Positions 8,916 to 23,900 are shown, numbered from the stretch's first letter. The stretch: 64,000 nucleotides of DNA from Uloborus plumipes (GCA_038373865.1 JAXGGA010002162.1:62001-126000), one strand, 5' to 3'. Notes: generated from the sequence alone by a model not told the origin. Numbers and translations are program-made.

Positions 8916-11900
8916 CTAAAATGTAAATAGTAACAAAATTTAAATGAAAAGAAACATTATGCAAAAGTAAATAAATACATTTTACTTTTTGATCAGGATT
9001 CTTACATAATCCATGCACTACACCAAGATCAATAGTTTTTTCATTGCCATGAAATAGTCAGAATTTGTGACCATAAAACCATACATCAAGCCTCAAAGAT
9101 TAAACTATTGCTTAAATATTACTTTGAATCATTTAGAGATTTTCAGTATTAAACTTTACTTTATCACTTATCTGGAAATTTATTAATCAGTAACTCATCT
9201 CTAAAGTTTTGCTGATTAGTTAGCATTAATTGGATTTTACATTTTCCAATAATATGTAAAATCTTTGAAAACTGTTGTCGTTTTGAAAAAAACCATACGG
9301 TTTAAAAAAAAAAAAAAAAAGTGGTTTAAAACAAACATACCTGATGGAAAGAGTTGTGGCTCATAGCAATTTTCATGTCTTAAAAATCTGTTTAATTTTT
9401 GATGCTGCTTATTAACCTTTAGGGGCTCATAAAAAATGAACAAATCAACTATGCAAAAAAAGTTCTGGATTTCAACTTTTAATAAGATCAGTAACAGCTG
9501 GTAATTTCTCAGAGAAAATTTGAGAGGGCATGTTTCACAGGTGCAACATTCTCAGGGATTCTTGCTCTTAATAGTGACATGTTTAAACCAGGGCCGTAAC
9601 CAGCCTATTTTTTCGGGGAGGGTTTTAACATCACATTTCTTGTGAAATCTATATAAATAAAATTTGATTTCATGTTCTATATTCTATTGCTTTTTGTTAC
9701 ATAAGCTTAAGGGGCATCAATATAAAAATTAAATAATCACATATCTTTCCAATGAAGGAAAAAATTCTGATGTGTACAAAGCATCTTTGTACCATTTAAA
9801 ATGGTATATTGTTGTGTTTAAAATTATGTTTGTAAAAACTACAATAAAGGTTAATACTGCGGATAAATCAATTAATTTGTAATATCATTCAATAATGATA
9901 ATTTCATTTCTCAAATGAAATTTAAAAGTAAATAAGAAAATTTAAAAAAATAGTAATAACATTTTTTTTTAGCAAAAAGAGCATTAAAGAGCTTTTTTTT
10001 TTTTTTTTTTTTGAGTGGTTTTGAAAAACTTTGGAGGGGGTTTGAACCCGAAAAACCCACCCCTTAAATACGGCCCTGGTTTAAACATTATAGCATTTAT
10101 TTTTTAAAAAAACTTACCTTGCACAAGACTTTCTACGATTTTCTGTTCGAGGAGGCTGAAAAGTAAAAGGAGAAAAATACATTTACAAGTGCGTATCTAG
10201 AAGACATTTCGTGCAAAAAATGAGATTTTCTATTAAAGTAAACCTAACTGCAGTGAAAGAAGATAAATTAGCAAAACAATGAGCTCAGGACATTTTTAAG
10301 CAACAACAATACCCAGAAAAAGACATTATACTAATCTATTGAAATTGTTTAAAATGGTTAGGTTAACACTAGGGATGCACCGATAAGCAAATTGGCCGAT
10401 TACCGATTAATTGGTGAATGAGAATCGGCCGATTAATGTTCGGGCTTATTATTTTTAATATTACCAATTTCACCCTCACTGTTTTTACCCTTTCTAATAC
10501 AATTCCGATTTTTAGAAATGGTTACTTATTTGTTTTTGACAAAAGATTTGTTTTTCTCCATTTTTCCATGTTAAATAATTTCAAAACTTTATCAACTTCC
10601 TTTGAAAATTTTAAAATACTTTTGTAAATAAAATTACATTAACACACTAGACATAATAGTTATTAAAACAAATGGGGGGAGGAGATGTGATGAGCAGGGC
10701 TGCGGAGTCGAAGAGTCGGAGGGATTTTGGACCAAAGGAGTCGGAGTCGCTGAAAAACATGTCGACTCCGACCACCCCCGATTTGGATGAAATTTTATAG
10801 AGCTGAAAACATATCTTTGAAACTAACATATACAAATTTTCAGCTTCCAATATATCCAAATCCTAAGCATCTAGGATCATTAAAAAGATCTTCAAAATGG
10901 CGGGTCTGCTTTGTGAAACGAATTGCTATGTTTGGGCTTAAGCAAGTGAATAAAAAATGTTAAAATAAAGTTTGGCCATTTAACAATAAAAGGATTCGTT
11001 TTGTACGGAGTCAAATGACAAGAGCAGCACTTGACTTTTGCTCTGGAGAAAATGGACTTTTTGGGAGGTCATAGTGACCTCCGAGAATTGAGGTAAATGT
11101 GGTGAAATTACCTACGAGAATTCTTGAGAAAATTGAACTTTTTGTGAGGTCACAATGACCTCCCATGACCTCCAACTGGGATACCCCTGCCTGCTACCCG
11201 CCCCCCGCCTAAACTGAGTCCTTTCTACGACCATGAATAAAAATGAAACTCTTAAAAATGGACTTAATATTTCAACCTTTGTTAAGGGTTTTCCCTCTTC
11301 ACATTTGGGGAAAAAAATAAATAAGAAAAAAAAGGCAGGAGTCGGGAGTCGGAGTCGAAAGTTTTAAAATGCCGGAGTCGGAGTCGACAATTTTTCCTCC
11401 GACTCCGCAGCCCTGGTGATGAGCACTTTAATTTAGGGGTGTTCTTAATTTAAATTTATTTTTCAACTATTAGTAGCCATTTAATTCAAGACTTGTTCTT
11501 TGAAAATTAGAGGTTATTTAAAAGCAATAAGCTAAGGAGAAAAAAATTGAGACATGAAAAATGTTGCAACATTGCCCATAAGTGTAGATTTATTCAGAAT
11601 AGGAATATTAAATTATTAAATCATTTATATAACAACTGAGATGCAATTTATTATTATTATTATTATTTGGTATTTCATTCTTTGAATTATTTGTTTTGTT
11701 TTTACTCATTACACTTTCGTAAAACGTGTAATTCTTGTGTTTGCAGAAAATTATTTATTTCTTATTTATAAATTTATCCATCATAATTTTGTGTTCAAAA
11801 ATTGGTGAATTAATTTTATTTAAAACATCTTTTCCGCCGGTTGATCAGCAAAATTTGACTGATTATAAACGAAATGAAATATTCATGTTTTTGAATTCCA

Positions 11901-14900
11901 ACTTAAAACTTCAGGAATTTGCAGAGGGTTATCTTTTAATATTCCAATCAGTTTTAGGTTTTCTATGAACTATTTGTTTTGTTTTTACTCTGTACAAACT
12001 TTCAAATGTATGTCATAGTAAGGATTTCAGAAAATTACATTTATTTACTGTTAATAAAACAATTTGTCATAGTTTCTTGGTGAAGGTATACTTTAAAAGA
12101 TAATATGAAAAATTTAAAAAATTCGCCAATTAATGGGCAAGATTTTACCGATTATTAATAATTGGCAAAGTGGCCGATTAATCGGTACTGCCAATTAATC
12201 GGTGCATCCCTAGTTAACACTTTCACTGCCAATAAATTACCCCTTTGCCAAGGGTAATTTCATATTAAATCAACCAATGGTCAAAACCTCATGTGTTCAG
12301 ATTTTGCTCATTTTTGGCTCAAAGAATTAGTAGAACAGGGGGAAAATACAAAGTTTTGGATGTGTTTATTCTTTTGTTTTCGATTTATAAATTCTTAAAG
12401 TTTTGACAAAATCACAAATTTTGCATTACTTAGAAATATTTAAATGGCAGTGATTAAAAAACTATTTGACCTAAAGAGTTACAACTAATCTTGTTTATTT
12501 ATTTATTTATTTTTTTTTTTTGTATTTAATGAGGTTTTATAAGATAAATAACATGATTTTTAATGTATTCCCAAGAATAATAAAATTTTAAATTGCTTAC
12601 CTCATTCTCAAAATCTAAGTCATCAAACTCTGTATCCAGCATTTTTGAAAGCTGAGAATGAAAATCAATTTTTTTTGAAACTGAAGAATCCCCTGCACAC
12701 TTAGCTTGAATGGGTGAACTTGTTCGATCTATATGATTTTCATAGGAATTCCTACCCTGGAAATTTTCTTCAACAAAACTTTCAACCAAATCCTTATCTT
12801 CTGCACTGCTCCCAGATTCATCAGGGTTAGAAACATAGTTACAATTTGGCTCAGGATTGCTGTATAAATTATCTACCACTTTACTGAATGGTGATTTTGC
12901 AGCCAAATCTTCTGTTGAAACATAAATAGGGCTCTCAGAAGCATTTGTATCAATTTCATGTTGAATGTCATGTTTATCTACTGTATTCGTAATAATAGCA
13001 CATTCACTGTTATCAGGCAGTACTGATGAGTTTTCTTCTGTTTCTGGTTGTAGAGACTTTATATTACATTGAATATCAGTTGCATCTGTACTTCCAGTGA
13101 CAAATGAAGTTTTCTTTTGAAAATAAGGACTTTGATCTGCTTCAGATGTAACATAACTTTTGTTTGGAGAATATAAAAATTTACGTGCACTCTTTTTATT
13201 AGATGTTTCGTGCTTTTTCTCAGACAGTGAAAAGAAATTTGTAATCTTACTTTCCTTTGAAGCAGCTTTTTTAAATGATGTTGGAGTTGAAGAAACTTGA
13301 CCTACATAAAAAGAAAAATATCAATTTTAAAAATGTTAAATTTAGGGCTGTTTGCTTTACCTAGAACAAATAAACCAGGACATATCTCTTTCTTAAAATA
13401 TCGGGATCTGACAGCAATTCTAGGATACAGAGGTTTGGTACAATGGGATCTACTGCTATCTTTACAAGCTTTGTTTTTCCAAACAACCTGTATTAGGGTT
13501 AGAAACAAACACAGGTTATTTTGAAAAACCACAGCCCACCTGGGCTGATGCCACTGTTTATACATTTTATAGAGACTGACTATTTATATGTTTCATAGAG
13601 CTTTGAATAACTTTCAAATCAAAAATTTGTTTTTTTACTCAACTGTAATGAAAAAAAAAGTCAAAATTAAAGAAACAAATTAAAATACAAACTTAAAGGC
13701 AATTGAATAATTTCATGTATTTTAAAATATATATATATTTTATCTACAATATGACAATCATGAACATTTACCTCTGTTCAGAAAAATTGTGTGACTAGCA
13801 CTTCAAAATAGCTTTTCTAGACATCACAAAATACGTAAATTGCTATTAGACATTAAGACACACGGCAAGCATGTAGACCTAATAGTTCTTGAGAAACGGA
13901 GGGGTCAAAAGTAGAGCAAAATGGTTCGCGTAAGATACACACTAGCAGATGTCCAGCTTAAACTTGGCTAATGCACTACCGTCTGCCTTAATACTTCCAA
14001 TTGATTTGTAGTTACGTACGATTCTATCTTTTGTTTCTGCATCAACTTCAAAACTGTTATTTAATCAAGTTGATAGTGCTCAAAAAAAAAAAAAAAAAAT
14101 TAAATTCATTTGGTAAGATTATTTTTGAATAACTGATAGGTCTGTTTAACCTTGAAATTTCAGCAAGTAGACATTAACAAGCCCTATGAGCTGAGAGTAA
14201 GTACATTAGAATTTCAGGGAAAATGATCAAAAAATCATGAATCTCAACCAATCATCCACTCTAAAAACCATCCGCCTTTATAAAAGGAAAAAAAGGGTCA
14301 GAATATTTTTAAAAAGTCTTCCACATCCTAACCCTGGTAATCAGTGACATCAACTAAAATTTGTGATAAAAAGAACTGTAAAAATTACATTTCAGAAATT
14401 TCTTTTTTTATGAATAGTTTACTTTTCTTTGCACATAACATTTTTAACAAACAAATAATAGCAATGAAAACATTTCCTCTAAATATTACTATAAAAAGGG
14501 TTTCTGCGCTTTTTACCTGGAGAATAACTTTGAATGGCTTCACTTAAGTTTTCTGTAATTGTAGCAGATTTTGAAGACATGTGATTGTGATCTTGATAGT
14601 CGTCATCCGTAATATCTATTATTTCTGGTGCTTTATAAAAATCTGAAAAAAAAAAAAAAAAAACATTTGAAATTATTTTTTTAAAACTGCTAATCTGTTG
14701 CTTGACTATGTAGATGTAATAACAGAATCCAGTCAATAGCCATATTTGACACCTTCAGAGATCCCCGCACTTACCAACTGCTTGGTTTATCGGCTTTAAA
14801 TGCTCAGATAAGTCCGAGCAAGTGGGGCCCTGGAGTAATTTATTTGAATAAAATTTTATAAGAATGATTATAAGTTACAATTTTGACTCATAAGAGTGAC

Positions 14901-17900
14901 ATAAAACTGATAATTTATCAATTTGTGTTACAAGTTAACAAAAAAAAAAAATACATAACACAACATGACAATAGCATATATAAACACATGCAAGTAAACT
15001 AGAAAGTTATTATCACAAAGAAGACAATAATTCAATAGCACACAGAGTGGTTATCAAGGAATTGATAGTGTTCATTATGTGGGCTTTTTTCTGAAAGCCT
15101 TTTTCTTGAAAAGGCAAATCGATCATTTAATTTAGGGGTGCACAACCTGTGGCCCGCCGTGTGACGATGAGTGACCCACAAGTGCATTTGATTTCTTGTG
15201 TTAAAAATTTAAAAAAAAATATATATATATTTTTTTTTCAAAAAAAAGTATAGAAGGTTTTCCTGATCAGATCTTAAATTAGACACACCAAGTAAAAATG
15301 CTCCAAAGTTCGTTTAAAGAAAAGTTTTAGGACTTTGTCGGGAAAAAAGAGTAGAACCGAAATTTTCAATTGCTAACCAGGGGACAGCAGAACGTAACAA
15401 CCTACAAGGCCCTGATTCTGCAAACCAAAAATTGTTGTAGTAACAACAACGACATGAAAAAAGTTGAAAAACAACGTCATTTTGAAAAATGTTTTTTTAT
15501 TATTATTATTTCATTGCTCAATGCCTATATTTCCATTTTGAGTGTTATAAATCTTTCTTATTTGACATTTATATGGTAAATGCTTTATAATTTTGGCATT
15601 TTTTAAATTTCTTTGATGACACATGTAAAGCTTCATTTTAGGGTTTACCTATAATTTTTCAGCTAACTTATAGCATCAGTTTTCAGGTTTCGATATTTTT
15701 TCTTATTTTCAGAGTAGTACACTATACAAATCATATTGAGCAAGAATACAAACGTATTTTGCAAAGTAAATATGAAAATATTTTTAACCACCATTTTTTC
15801 AATTTTTGTACTCAATACGTGGGGAAGCGATATTTTGATCAAAAAAACATAAAATTATTTGGAGTTTTTGACAAAGATGCTTTAGAAAGACATGAAGCTT
15901 GTTGCCTTACTGACCTCTGATATATGCAAACAAAGTTATCAATAGCAGGGATGATTGTGAGTTCATGAAAAAATACCTGAAAGTTTTAAAGAGAAAATGT
16001 GCGTGTGTGTGGGGGGGGAGGGGGGTTGCAACGTTTTTTTTAAACCAAGGGCCCTGTTACTTAAGCACGCCTAATTTTATAATTATACATATTTAATAAT
16101 AAATTGCCATTCATAAACAAACAAGACACATTTCATATATTCGAAAAGTTTCAAATAGTTTTTAGTCAAAATATTGTGGATGCATTTAATTAAATTATAC
16201 ATGAGTAATAGACCGTCCCAAAATTGTATGGTGAAAAAAAAATTTTGTAATTTGAACTGGCATACCTTGCATTATTGTGACATTTAGTATAAATAACTAT
16301 CTTGCAAAATTTTAGGCTATTTGAAGATTATTAACTGACAGCTCATCATCATTAAATATTTCAAAAACCTAATTTTTTGAGTAATTATTTTTGTAACAAA
16401 GTTTTATAAAATTTACTCAATACAAAAGCATTTCTATCGAACTTTTCTTTTAACAATATGCAATAATTACAATCTCAAATACACTTTTTGCTAAAATTAC
16501 TTTTAAAAAAATTTTATACATCAATGCTGCTTATTTTCCGTGATGTTCCAATGTTTGAAAATTGAGCCGATGTTGCTCGTCACTAGTAAGTTGCAAATTG
16601 AAACCACTTGTTAATTTAATTGCTTGCTTAGCACAATCATTTACTACCTTCAATGCAGACAGGCCCGTCATTTAGGGGGGCTGGGGGGGGGGCAATTCCC
16701 CCCCCCCCCCGACTTTGAGAACTCAATGTATTTATATTTAAGTGGGCGTGGTTTTTGTTGTTTTCTGGTGAAATTGTATTGTGTTTTTACCCTTTGCCCC
16801 CCCCCTGGAAAAACTTGAAATGACAGGTCTGAATGACACTATTTCCTTAGCTTGATTGTATTTATTTCTTCCAGCCCAAGTACGAAAATCAACTGACAAA
16901 AATTATTATCCAGTTTCATTACAGCTGATTCTAAATCCGTTCTTTCACAAAATATGATAATGTTATTCTGAGAAGATTCAACGTTGTTGGGAAGTCTTTT
17001 AAGATCCCTTTTTTGTTTTTGGAGGCTATAAAGCTTTTACTGAGGCAGCTTTTTCTTTTGGAGGCACGCAATCTGTAAAAAAAAACTAATCATACCAAAT
17101 CCTCACTTAGCTAACAAAAATTTCCTTTAAGTTTTTAACAAGTGCTCTAAGAGCTACTTCACTATCAATTTCTGTGTATAGCTCTAGTATTTGTAGAAGA
17201 TGTAAGTCATTATGAGGCACATTGTAGCTACTGGGGGTACTGAACTACAATTTTGCATGGATTGTTGTCATGAACAGAATTCAGTTTACTGCTAAAATCT
17301 CATTAAGATGCTAATTTGTATTCCTCATGAAAGCACAAATTCTTCAAGCAGTAAGCTCCTTTTGCCATCCATCTTGCCCTGTGATAGGCACCTGGGAATT
17401 AAACATACAACCAGGAACATGATCTGCATCACCAAGAGAATACAAATGCGACGATCAGCAACAGGCTCTGGGCCCAACAGGGCTGGTCCTAGTCAAATTA
17501 TAGATCCCAATGAAGATCAATGGCCCTCTTAAAACTATCTACTCCCTTGCTCCTTACCGTCTCTTCCGGTAAACTATTCCAAGTTCCCACTACTCTGCTA
17601 AAATAGTAATTTTTCCGAATTTCCAGGTTAGCCTGAGATTTAAACAGCTTGTAACAATAACCCCTTGTCCTGCTTTCCGTGCAAAAATTTAACCCTATAA
17701 CATCTCTCATTTTAATAAATTTAAACAACTGAACTGTCCCCCCTGGTTCTCCTTTGCTCAAGACCAGTGGTTGGAAAAACTACATTTCTTTTGTAGCGAA
17801 CTATAACTATTTTGTTGTAAATGTAGTTAACTACAACTACTTTTTTTTTAATGTAGCGACTAAAAACTACTTTTGAATTGTAGTCGCTACGTCGCTACTT

Positions 17901-20900
17901 TTTAAAAATAAACAAAAAAAAGCATACACCGTCTGAAGATTGACCGAAAAAATTCGAAAAGTGGTTTACATTAATAAATTAACTGATTTGAATATGGAAT
18001 AGCACTATGAAGTGTCTTTGAATTTATTTATTACTTTTCCTTCTTGTTCCTTTTTTTATTTGCTAAAATTTGATTTGATTTTTTTTAACAATTTTTATGA
18101 ATATTCGCCACAAGAAATGATTCAAAAGTTGGAAGATTAAAAGGATTCACCCTTCATTTTTTTTTTTTTTTTTAATTTCTTGCCAGGGAATGTTTAGAAA
18201 CATGAAAATTATTTGAAGGAATATAAAAATTATGATGCCAAATAAACCAATGACATCAAACAGATAGAATGTATTTCGTCAAAATGATGTATCTAAGGAT
18301 CCAGCTCATATTTTTATGGTTCTCATTTCTCATTGCTTCCGCTGCTGTACTAATGCAAGATTTGCACCAGTCAGTCAATTAAGCTTTTCTCCCTTTGTTC
18401 TCTTTTTTTCCTTTTTTTAAAAAAAAATTTTTCATTTATTTATCTTTTTTTTCAATTTAAAAGTAGTTTTCAGAAATCGCTACAAACTACTATTTTTTTG
18501 TATCGCGCTACTCACTACTCTATTTTTTTAAAAAGTAGTGCGCTACACTACAAACTACTAAAAAATGTAGCTACTACAGTAGTTTCGCTACTTGTAGCGC
18601 GCTACTTCCGACCACTGCTCAAGACTATACATGTTAAGCATTCTAAGTCTGGAATCATAGTCTAAATCATAGTAGAAAATCCATTCACTAACCTTATAGC
18701 CCTCCTTTGTACCCTTTGGTGTTAGTTTTAAAAACTCGAATCACTTTAACAAAAGTGCTTGTTTTTGATTCAATGTCCAATCTTAATGCAGCCTCAATTG
18801 AAGACTCAAATAACATATGCTTTCACTTCTTGATTTCTCTTATTACCTTTCCTTGTTTGTTGCCTTTCTTGCTAGTTTTTGAAATGTCAGTTTTCTCCTC
18901 CTATAAAATTCATCCTTTTCCCTACTTGGTCCTGAAGAAACTTCCAATCTTCATGTATTTAAATGGTATATTCACAATCTGCCTGCATAAGAAATTTCAA
19001 ACATTTTTTCTTCATTAAACTCCTTTTCAATTTGTCATTAACTTTTAGATGCCCTCCTATGTTTATTTGTGTACATTTGTGGGCATATTTTTCGTAGATC
19101 ATTTTCAGTTTAGTCACAACATTTGGTTTTTGTGTTATCGGTAAACATCTTTCTGACAATGTTAATTTCCTAATCTTTAAATCATGAAATAGCCGGCTCA
19201 GTGCTTCACCATTTGTTGGTAATTGGTTGTAATTATGTATATCAAGAACTGAAACAAGTTGTTCTATCAGCTATATTTCAGTGTGGATATGATATTGTGA
19301 AAACTACTTTTGAATTCAGCATACCACTTATTGTAAAATTAATGTAAAGTCAATATTCTGTTATTTAACTATAGAAAATATTCATTAAAATGAAACTTAC
19401 TTCTGAAAAATTTAGAAAATAAAACTAAATCAAAAATGAATATAATGTAAGCTTTAGTTTTTATATAAAATGCTGACATACAATTTTAACTCTAGAGCTA
19501 CAGTAAATGGAGAACAAAATGACAGTGTTCCGTTTACCTAAGATGGCGATTAAAAATTAGTTTCAGAGTTCTGAAAACACTGAAGTTAACAATAACTGAT
19601 TAAATTTAATGTAGAAAACATTCTGTTTTAAACTACATACCTGCCAACATGTCTACTTAGGAAATCTTACAATTTTTCCTACGAAATTGTACTGAGACAA
19701 TAACATATTTCTTAATGAAAATCAGACATTAAATAAGTTATTGTAATTGTATCACGATCACTTTCAGTAGTTCTTTCATTTTAATTGATATTTTAACTTT
19801 TCTTTTTTTTCAGCATGCTGGTAAGAAAAAAACATGAAAAAAAATGAAATAAAATAAAGTAGTCTTCGGTAGTCATGTTAAAATAACTTCTAACCATCAA
19901 AAATATTAAAGCACTGACCAGATGTTAAAGGATTGAAATGTCAAGCAAAAGAAGCGATTTTACGAGAATCGCGGGTAGAATGTAAACATGTAAAATGGGG
20001 AGGAAAAAAATTTATAAAAAATAAAAATAAATAATTAAATGTGATAACCTAAGGTAGCATAGGTTAATGTAACCTAAAAATTTCGCAAATATTAAAATAT
20101 TTGCACGATGCAAAAGGATTGCAGTCTCAACCAGTGGTCGGAAGTAGCGCGCTACAAGTAGCGAAACTACTGTAGTAGCTACATTTTTTAGTAGTTTGTA
20201 GTGTAGCGCACTACTTTTTTAAAAAAGTATAGTAGTAAGTAGCGCGATACAAAAAAATAGGAGTTTGTAGCGATTTCTGAAAACTACTTTTAAATTAAGA
20301 AAATAAATAAATAAATGAAAAAAAAGATAAAAGAAAGAGAACAAAGGAAAAAAACAAGGTTTTTCTTTTGGCGAATATTCGTAAAAATTGTAAAAAAAAT
20401 CTAAAAAGGGCAAATTTTTATAAGAAAATGGAACAAAATGGAAAAGTAACAAATAAATTCAAAGACAATTCCTATTTCTATTCCATATTCGAATGAGGTA
20501 ATTTTTAATATAAACCACTTTTCGAATTTTTTCGGTCGATCCTTAATCGGTGTATTCTTGTTATTTATTTATTTTTTAAAAAGTAGCGAAGTAGCGACTA
20601 TATTTCAAAAGTAGTGTAGCTCGCTACATTAAAAAAAAAGTAGTTGTAGCTGTAGTTAACTACATTTATAAGAAAGTAGTTGTAGTTGTAGTTCGCTACA
20701 AAATAAATGTAGTTTTTCCAACCACTGGTCTCAACCACGCGGACCAGTTTTCCGCGAAGTACGCGTTCAGTGCTAAAATATGACGAAGTTCAGGCTTTGC
20801 CTCGCGGATTAATACATGTAATGATGTATTCTAAAGAAGCTTAGTACTTGAAATTTAGTTAAACGTGAAAAAAAAAACATTGGAATTGATGAAAAATCTG

Positions 20901-23900
20901 AAAAACGTACGATTTTACACCTTTAGCGTACGATCGTACAAAAGGGCAAAAAAACGTACATTGTACGGCAAAAACGTACAAGTTGGCAGGTATGAAACTA
21001 TATTATGCTTTAAATGTTCCAACTAATGAATAAACAATAAAAAATATTTTTTTAATATTTGTTGCATCATGCATATTTAGTACCGAAAATAGGGCATAAA
21101 AATGATTTTGGGTGCTCATGAGAGGTCTGTTAATCTTAAAATATTTGGCTAAAACTTTTACCACACCTTTAGAATGTCATTTGGCACAACTTTAGTGGGT
21201 ATGCACCAGGGACGTGCCGTCTGGGTAGGCAAGGTAGGCAGCGCCTACCCTCGAAGAAAACAGACCAACCTCACCACTTCATTCAATGACATTTAATGCG
21301 TTGTTTGGAAAAAAATATTTCGGTTGTACAAAGCAATAATAGAAAAAAAGAGAAAAAAAAATGGAATTTTTTCATTTTGGTACACTTGAAAAGCAGCGAT
21401 CGACGCTGCTTTTCGACCTCCGTATCTAAGCAATGCTTAGCATGCAAAACACGGCCGTGCCGCACTTTTCCCCCTCTTCGTGTTAGCCAAAGCGACCTTG
21501 GAGGCAGAATGAAATCTGCCTCCCTGGCGATGACGTAGCCGACGAAGATCAACACTCTTTTTCTGCCGGTCTCTTCGATTCTCCGCTGCAATTTGTACGT
21601 TATATGCAGGGCGGTGAGCGTTAGCAAAATTCTCAATGGTTTTGGCATCATGATTCATTTTTGATATGGTTGTTTGTTTTCTATGAAATGTTTCCGTAGT
21701 TTTCAAATGTTTCGTTTTTTCATTTGTCATATTGTTTCCCATGTTTAAGTTGAAACCTCAGGATAGTTGCTCTGTTTAAACTTTTTGAAAAAGAAAAAAG
21801 GCTTACGAATTAAGGCGACAAAATATTGCAAAATTTATATCATTATTGTATGGAAGTCAATTTTAAAAATTAGCTTTTAGTTGATAAGGATGCATTCAGC
21901 AGTCTAGAAAAAAAGTACCGAAACTTTTTGACATTATAAGATGGATTGCAGATTTGTAGATATTTATGGGAACAATTTTTTCTTGACAAATGTATAAAAA
22001 ATGTACTTGATTTTATTTTTGAAAAGTGAAATGAGCCAACTGTTTCCAGAAACTGATGTTGTTGCAGTTAATTTTGATTATACCAGCCACAATTTTTTTT
22101 AGAATGAATATTTTTGGCCATAAAAAGAACTAAGAGCAACAAAAGGAACATAATGACAAATTAACAACCTTTCTTTCTTGTTTTGATATCCACAGTAAAA
22201 GAAAGTGAACAAAATGAAACAAGACCCCACTTTCAATTTTTATAAAAGTCACAGATATTTTCACCACAATGAAAAAAAGAAGAATGGATTTTTGAAAAGA
22301 ATCAGATGAAAATATTTTTATATATGTTTATACTAGGGAATACGTAAATATCATTCATATTCATACTGTTTTATTACGGTTAACAGCATATGCTTTTTTT
22401 CAAAATATGTATTATTATTCCACAAATTATCTCATCTGCCTACCCTGGGCGTTCGTTCACGGCATGTGCCTGGTATGCACGTTGATTTTTGAAAATTATT
22501 TTTTTTTGGGACGGTCTAATGAGTAATAAAGTTACTTTTGAGCTGGTGCTGTGCAAATTATCTCCAAAAAATATTTTAAAGATTAAGTAAAGGTCTAACA
22601 GAATTACTGTTAAAAACAGTACAGTGGTTTTTACTTGGAATTACTGTTGGTTGTGTGAAAATATTAATATAACATAGTTAATGAAAGTTGCATTTGTTAC
22701 TGAAAATTCGGAAAAGAATTTATCTAGATATAGTACCTATAAATCTCCTAATCAATACTGTTACAAATCTTGTAAATAGTTGTTGTTTTTCCTGCCTTGC
22801 ATCCTTTTCATTAGTTTTGGTTTTATCTGGCGTCATGTTGCAAAAGTATCTGAAGATATCACTTTTATCACTTGTATACCGGCCCTGTAACGTTTTGTAG
22901 TTTTTACACTTGCCCTACATTTGATAAGCATTAAGACATTTTCGCGCTGAGTGTGTTTTTCTTTTCTTTTTACTAGAATTTGTGAATGGATTGTTCAAGT
23001 TTGTGAACGAACGAACACTCCGGATTTTGCTAGAATATTGTCGTAATTTCGTTCTCGAGTATAAATAGCTGGCCTTGAACACAGTCAGTTAGTTGTTTTC
23101 AGATTTGATCTGGTGACTCGTTTTTATTCACTTGGGCGGATGTTTGTTTTGCTTTTGTAATTTCTTAATTACTGTTCACGTTAGATACGTGGTCCTGAGT
23201 TACTGTTGAGAGTAGTGTACTGTTTTGCTACCTAATTGCTGGATGTTTAGCAATTGTTTCCTGCTTTATTGTAAATAGTGTACATACTTGTAAATAAATT
23301 TATAGTTACTTCCTCAAGATTGGAATGCTCATTTAAGAAAGTTGAAGGTGCTACGGACTCGTTACAATTTTGGGCCCAACGTGGGGCATCTTCAAGGACT
23401 TTCTTGGAATTACCTGTGAACTCGGACTTTTCTTCCTAAAGACTTTTTGACTTCAGAATTTTATGGTGATTACTCGAGCAATGGAGGAACAACTGAAAAA
23501 ACTCCTTGATGCTATCAACGCTGTTAAAAGTGACATGACTGCGAGCATGGCTGCAAATCAAGAGCAAATAAAGAATGATATGGCGACTCTGGCTACTAAT
23601 CAGGAACAATTAAAGCATGAGCTCGCTACTAATCAAGAACAATTAAAGAATGAACTGGCTACTAATCAAGAACAATTAAAAATTGATCTGGCAACTAATC
23701 AAGAACAATTGAAAAATGATCTAGCTGAAGAAATTAAAAGCGATTTAACGTCAATGAAAAGTTTGGTGGAAAGTAAATTTACCAATGTGGAAAATAAAGT
23801 GGAGGCTCTAGAAGAGAAAGTTGACAGCGTTGAGAATCGAATCACCACAGTAGAAAACAATGTTGAAAAGAAAATTAAAGAACTTGAATCGAAGTTATCA

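Larger units (their letters stand above)
16209..22518. mobile_element. 6.3-kb DNA transposon with TAGACCGTCCC ends, TSD ATGAGTAA
   Basis: Termini TAGACCGTCCCAAAA and TTTTGGGACGGTCTA are inverted repeats flanked by ATGAGTAA (16201-16208, 22519-22526). The interior includes decayed protein-like sequence on the - strand (about 18700-19230) and several nested insertions. The 8-bp TSD suggests hAT, but the termini are unusual for it. Confidence 0.75.

Noticed and set aside
8289..8930. 213-codon open frame on the + strand
   Set aside because: It is the complement of the last PICH exon, whose - strand frame is fixed by splice phase with the upstream exons. Composition is that of an antisense shadow.
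13297..13565. Overlapping 75- and 87-codon frames as a host exon
   Set aside because: They lie in an intron with continuous splice phase on either side, no splice sites in agreement, and opposite-strand overlap.
21283..21742. Overlapping 80-120 codon frames on both strands
   Set aside because: They lie inside a non-autonomous hAT element with no recognised domain and mutually overlapping frames.
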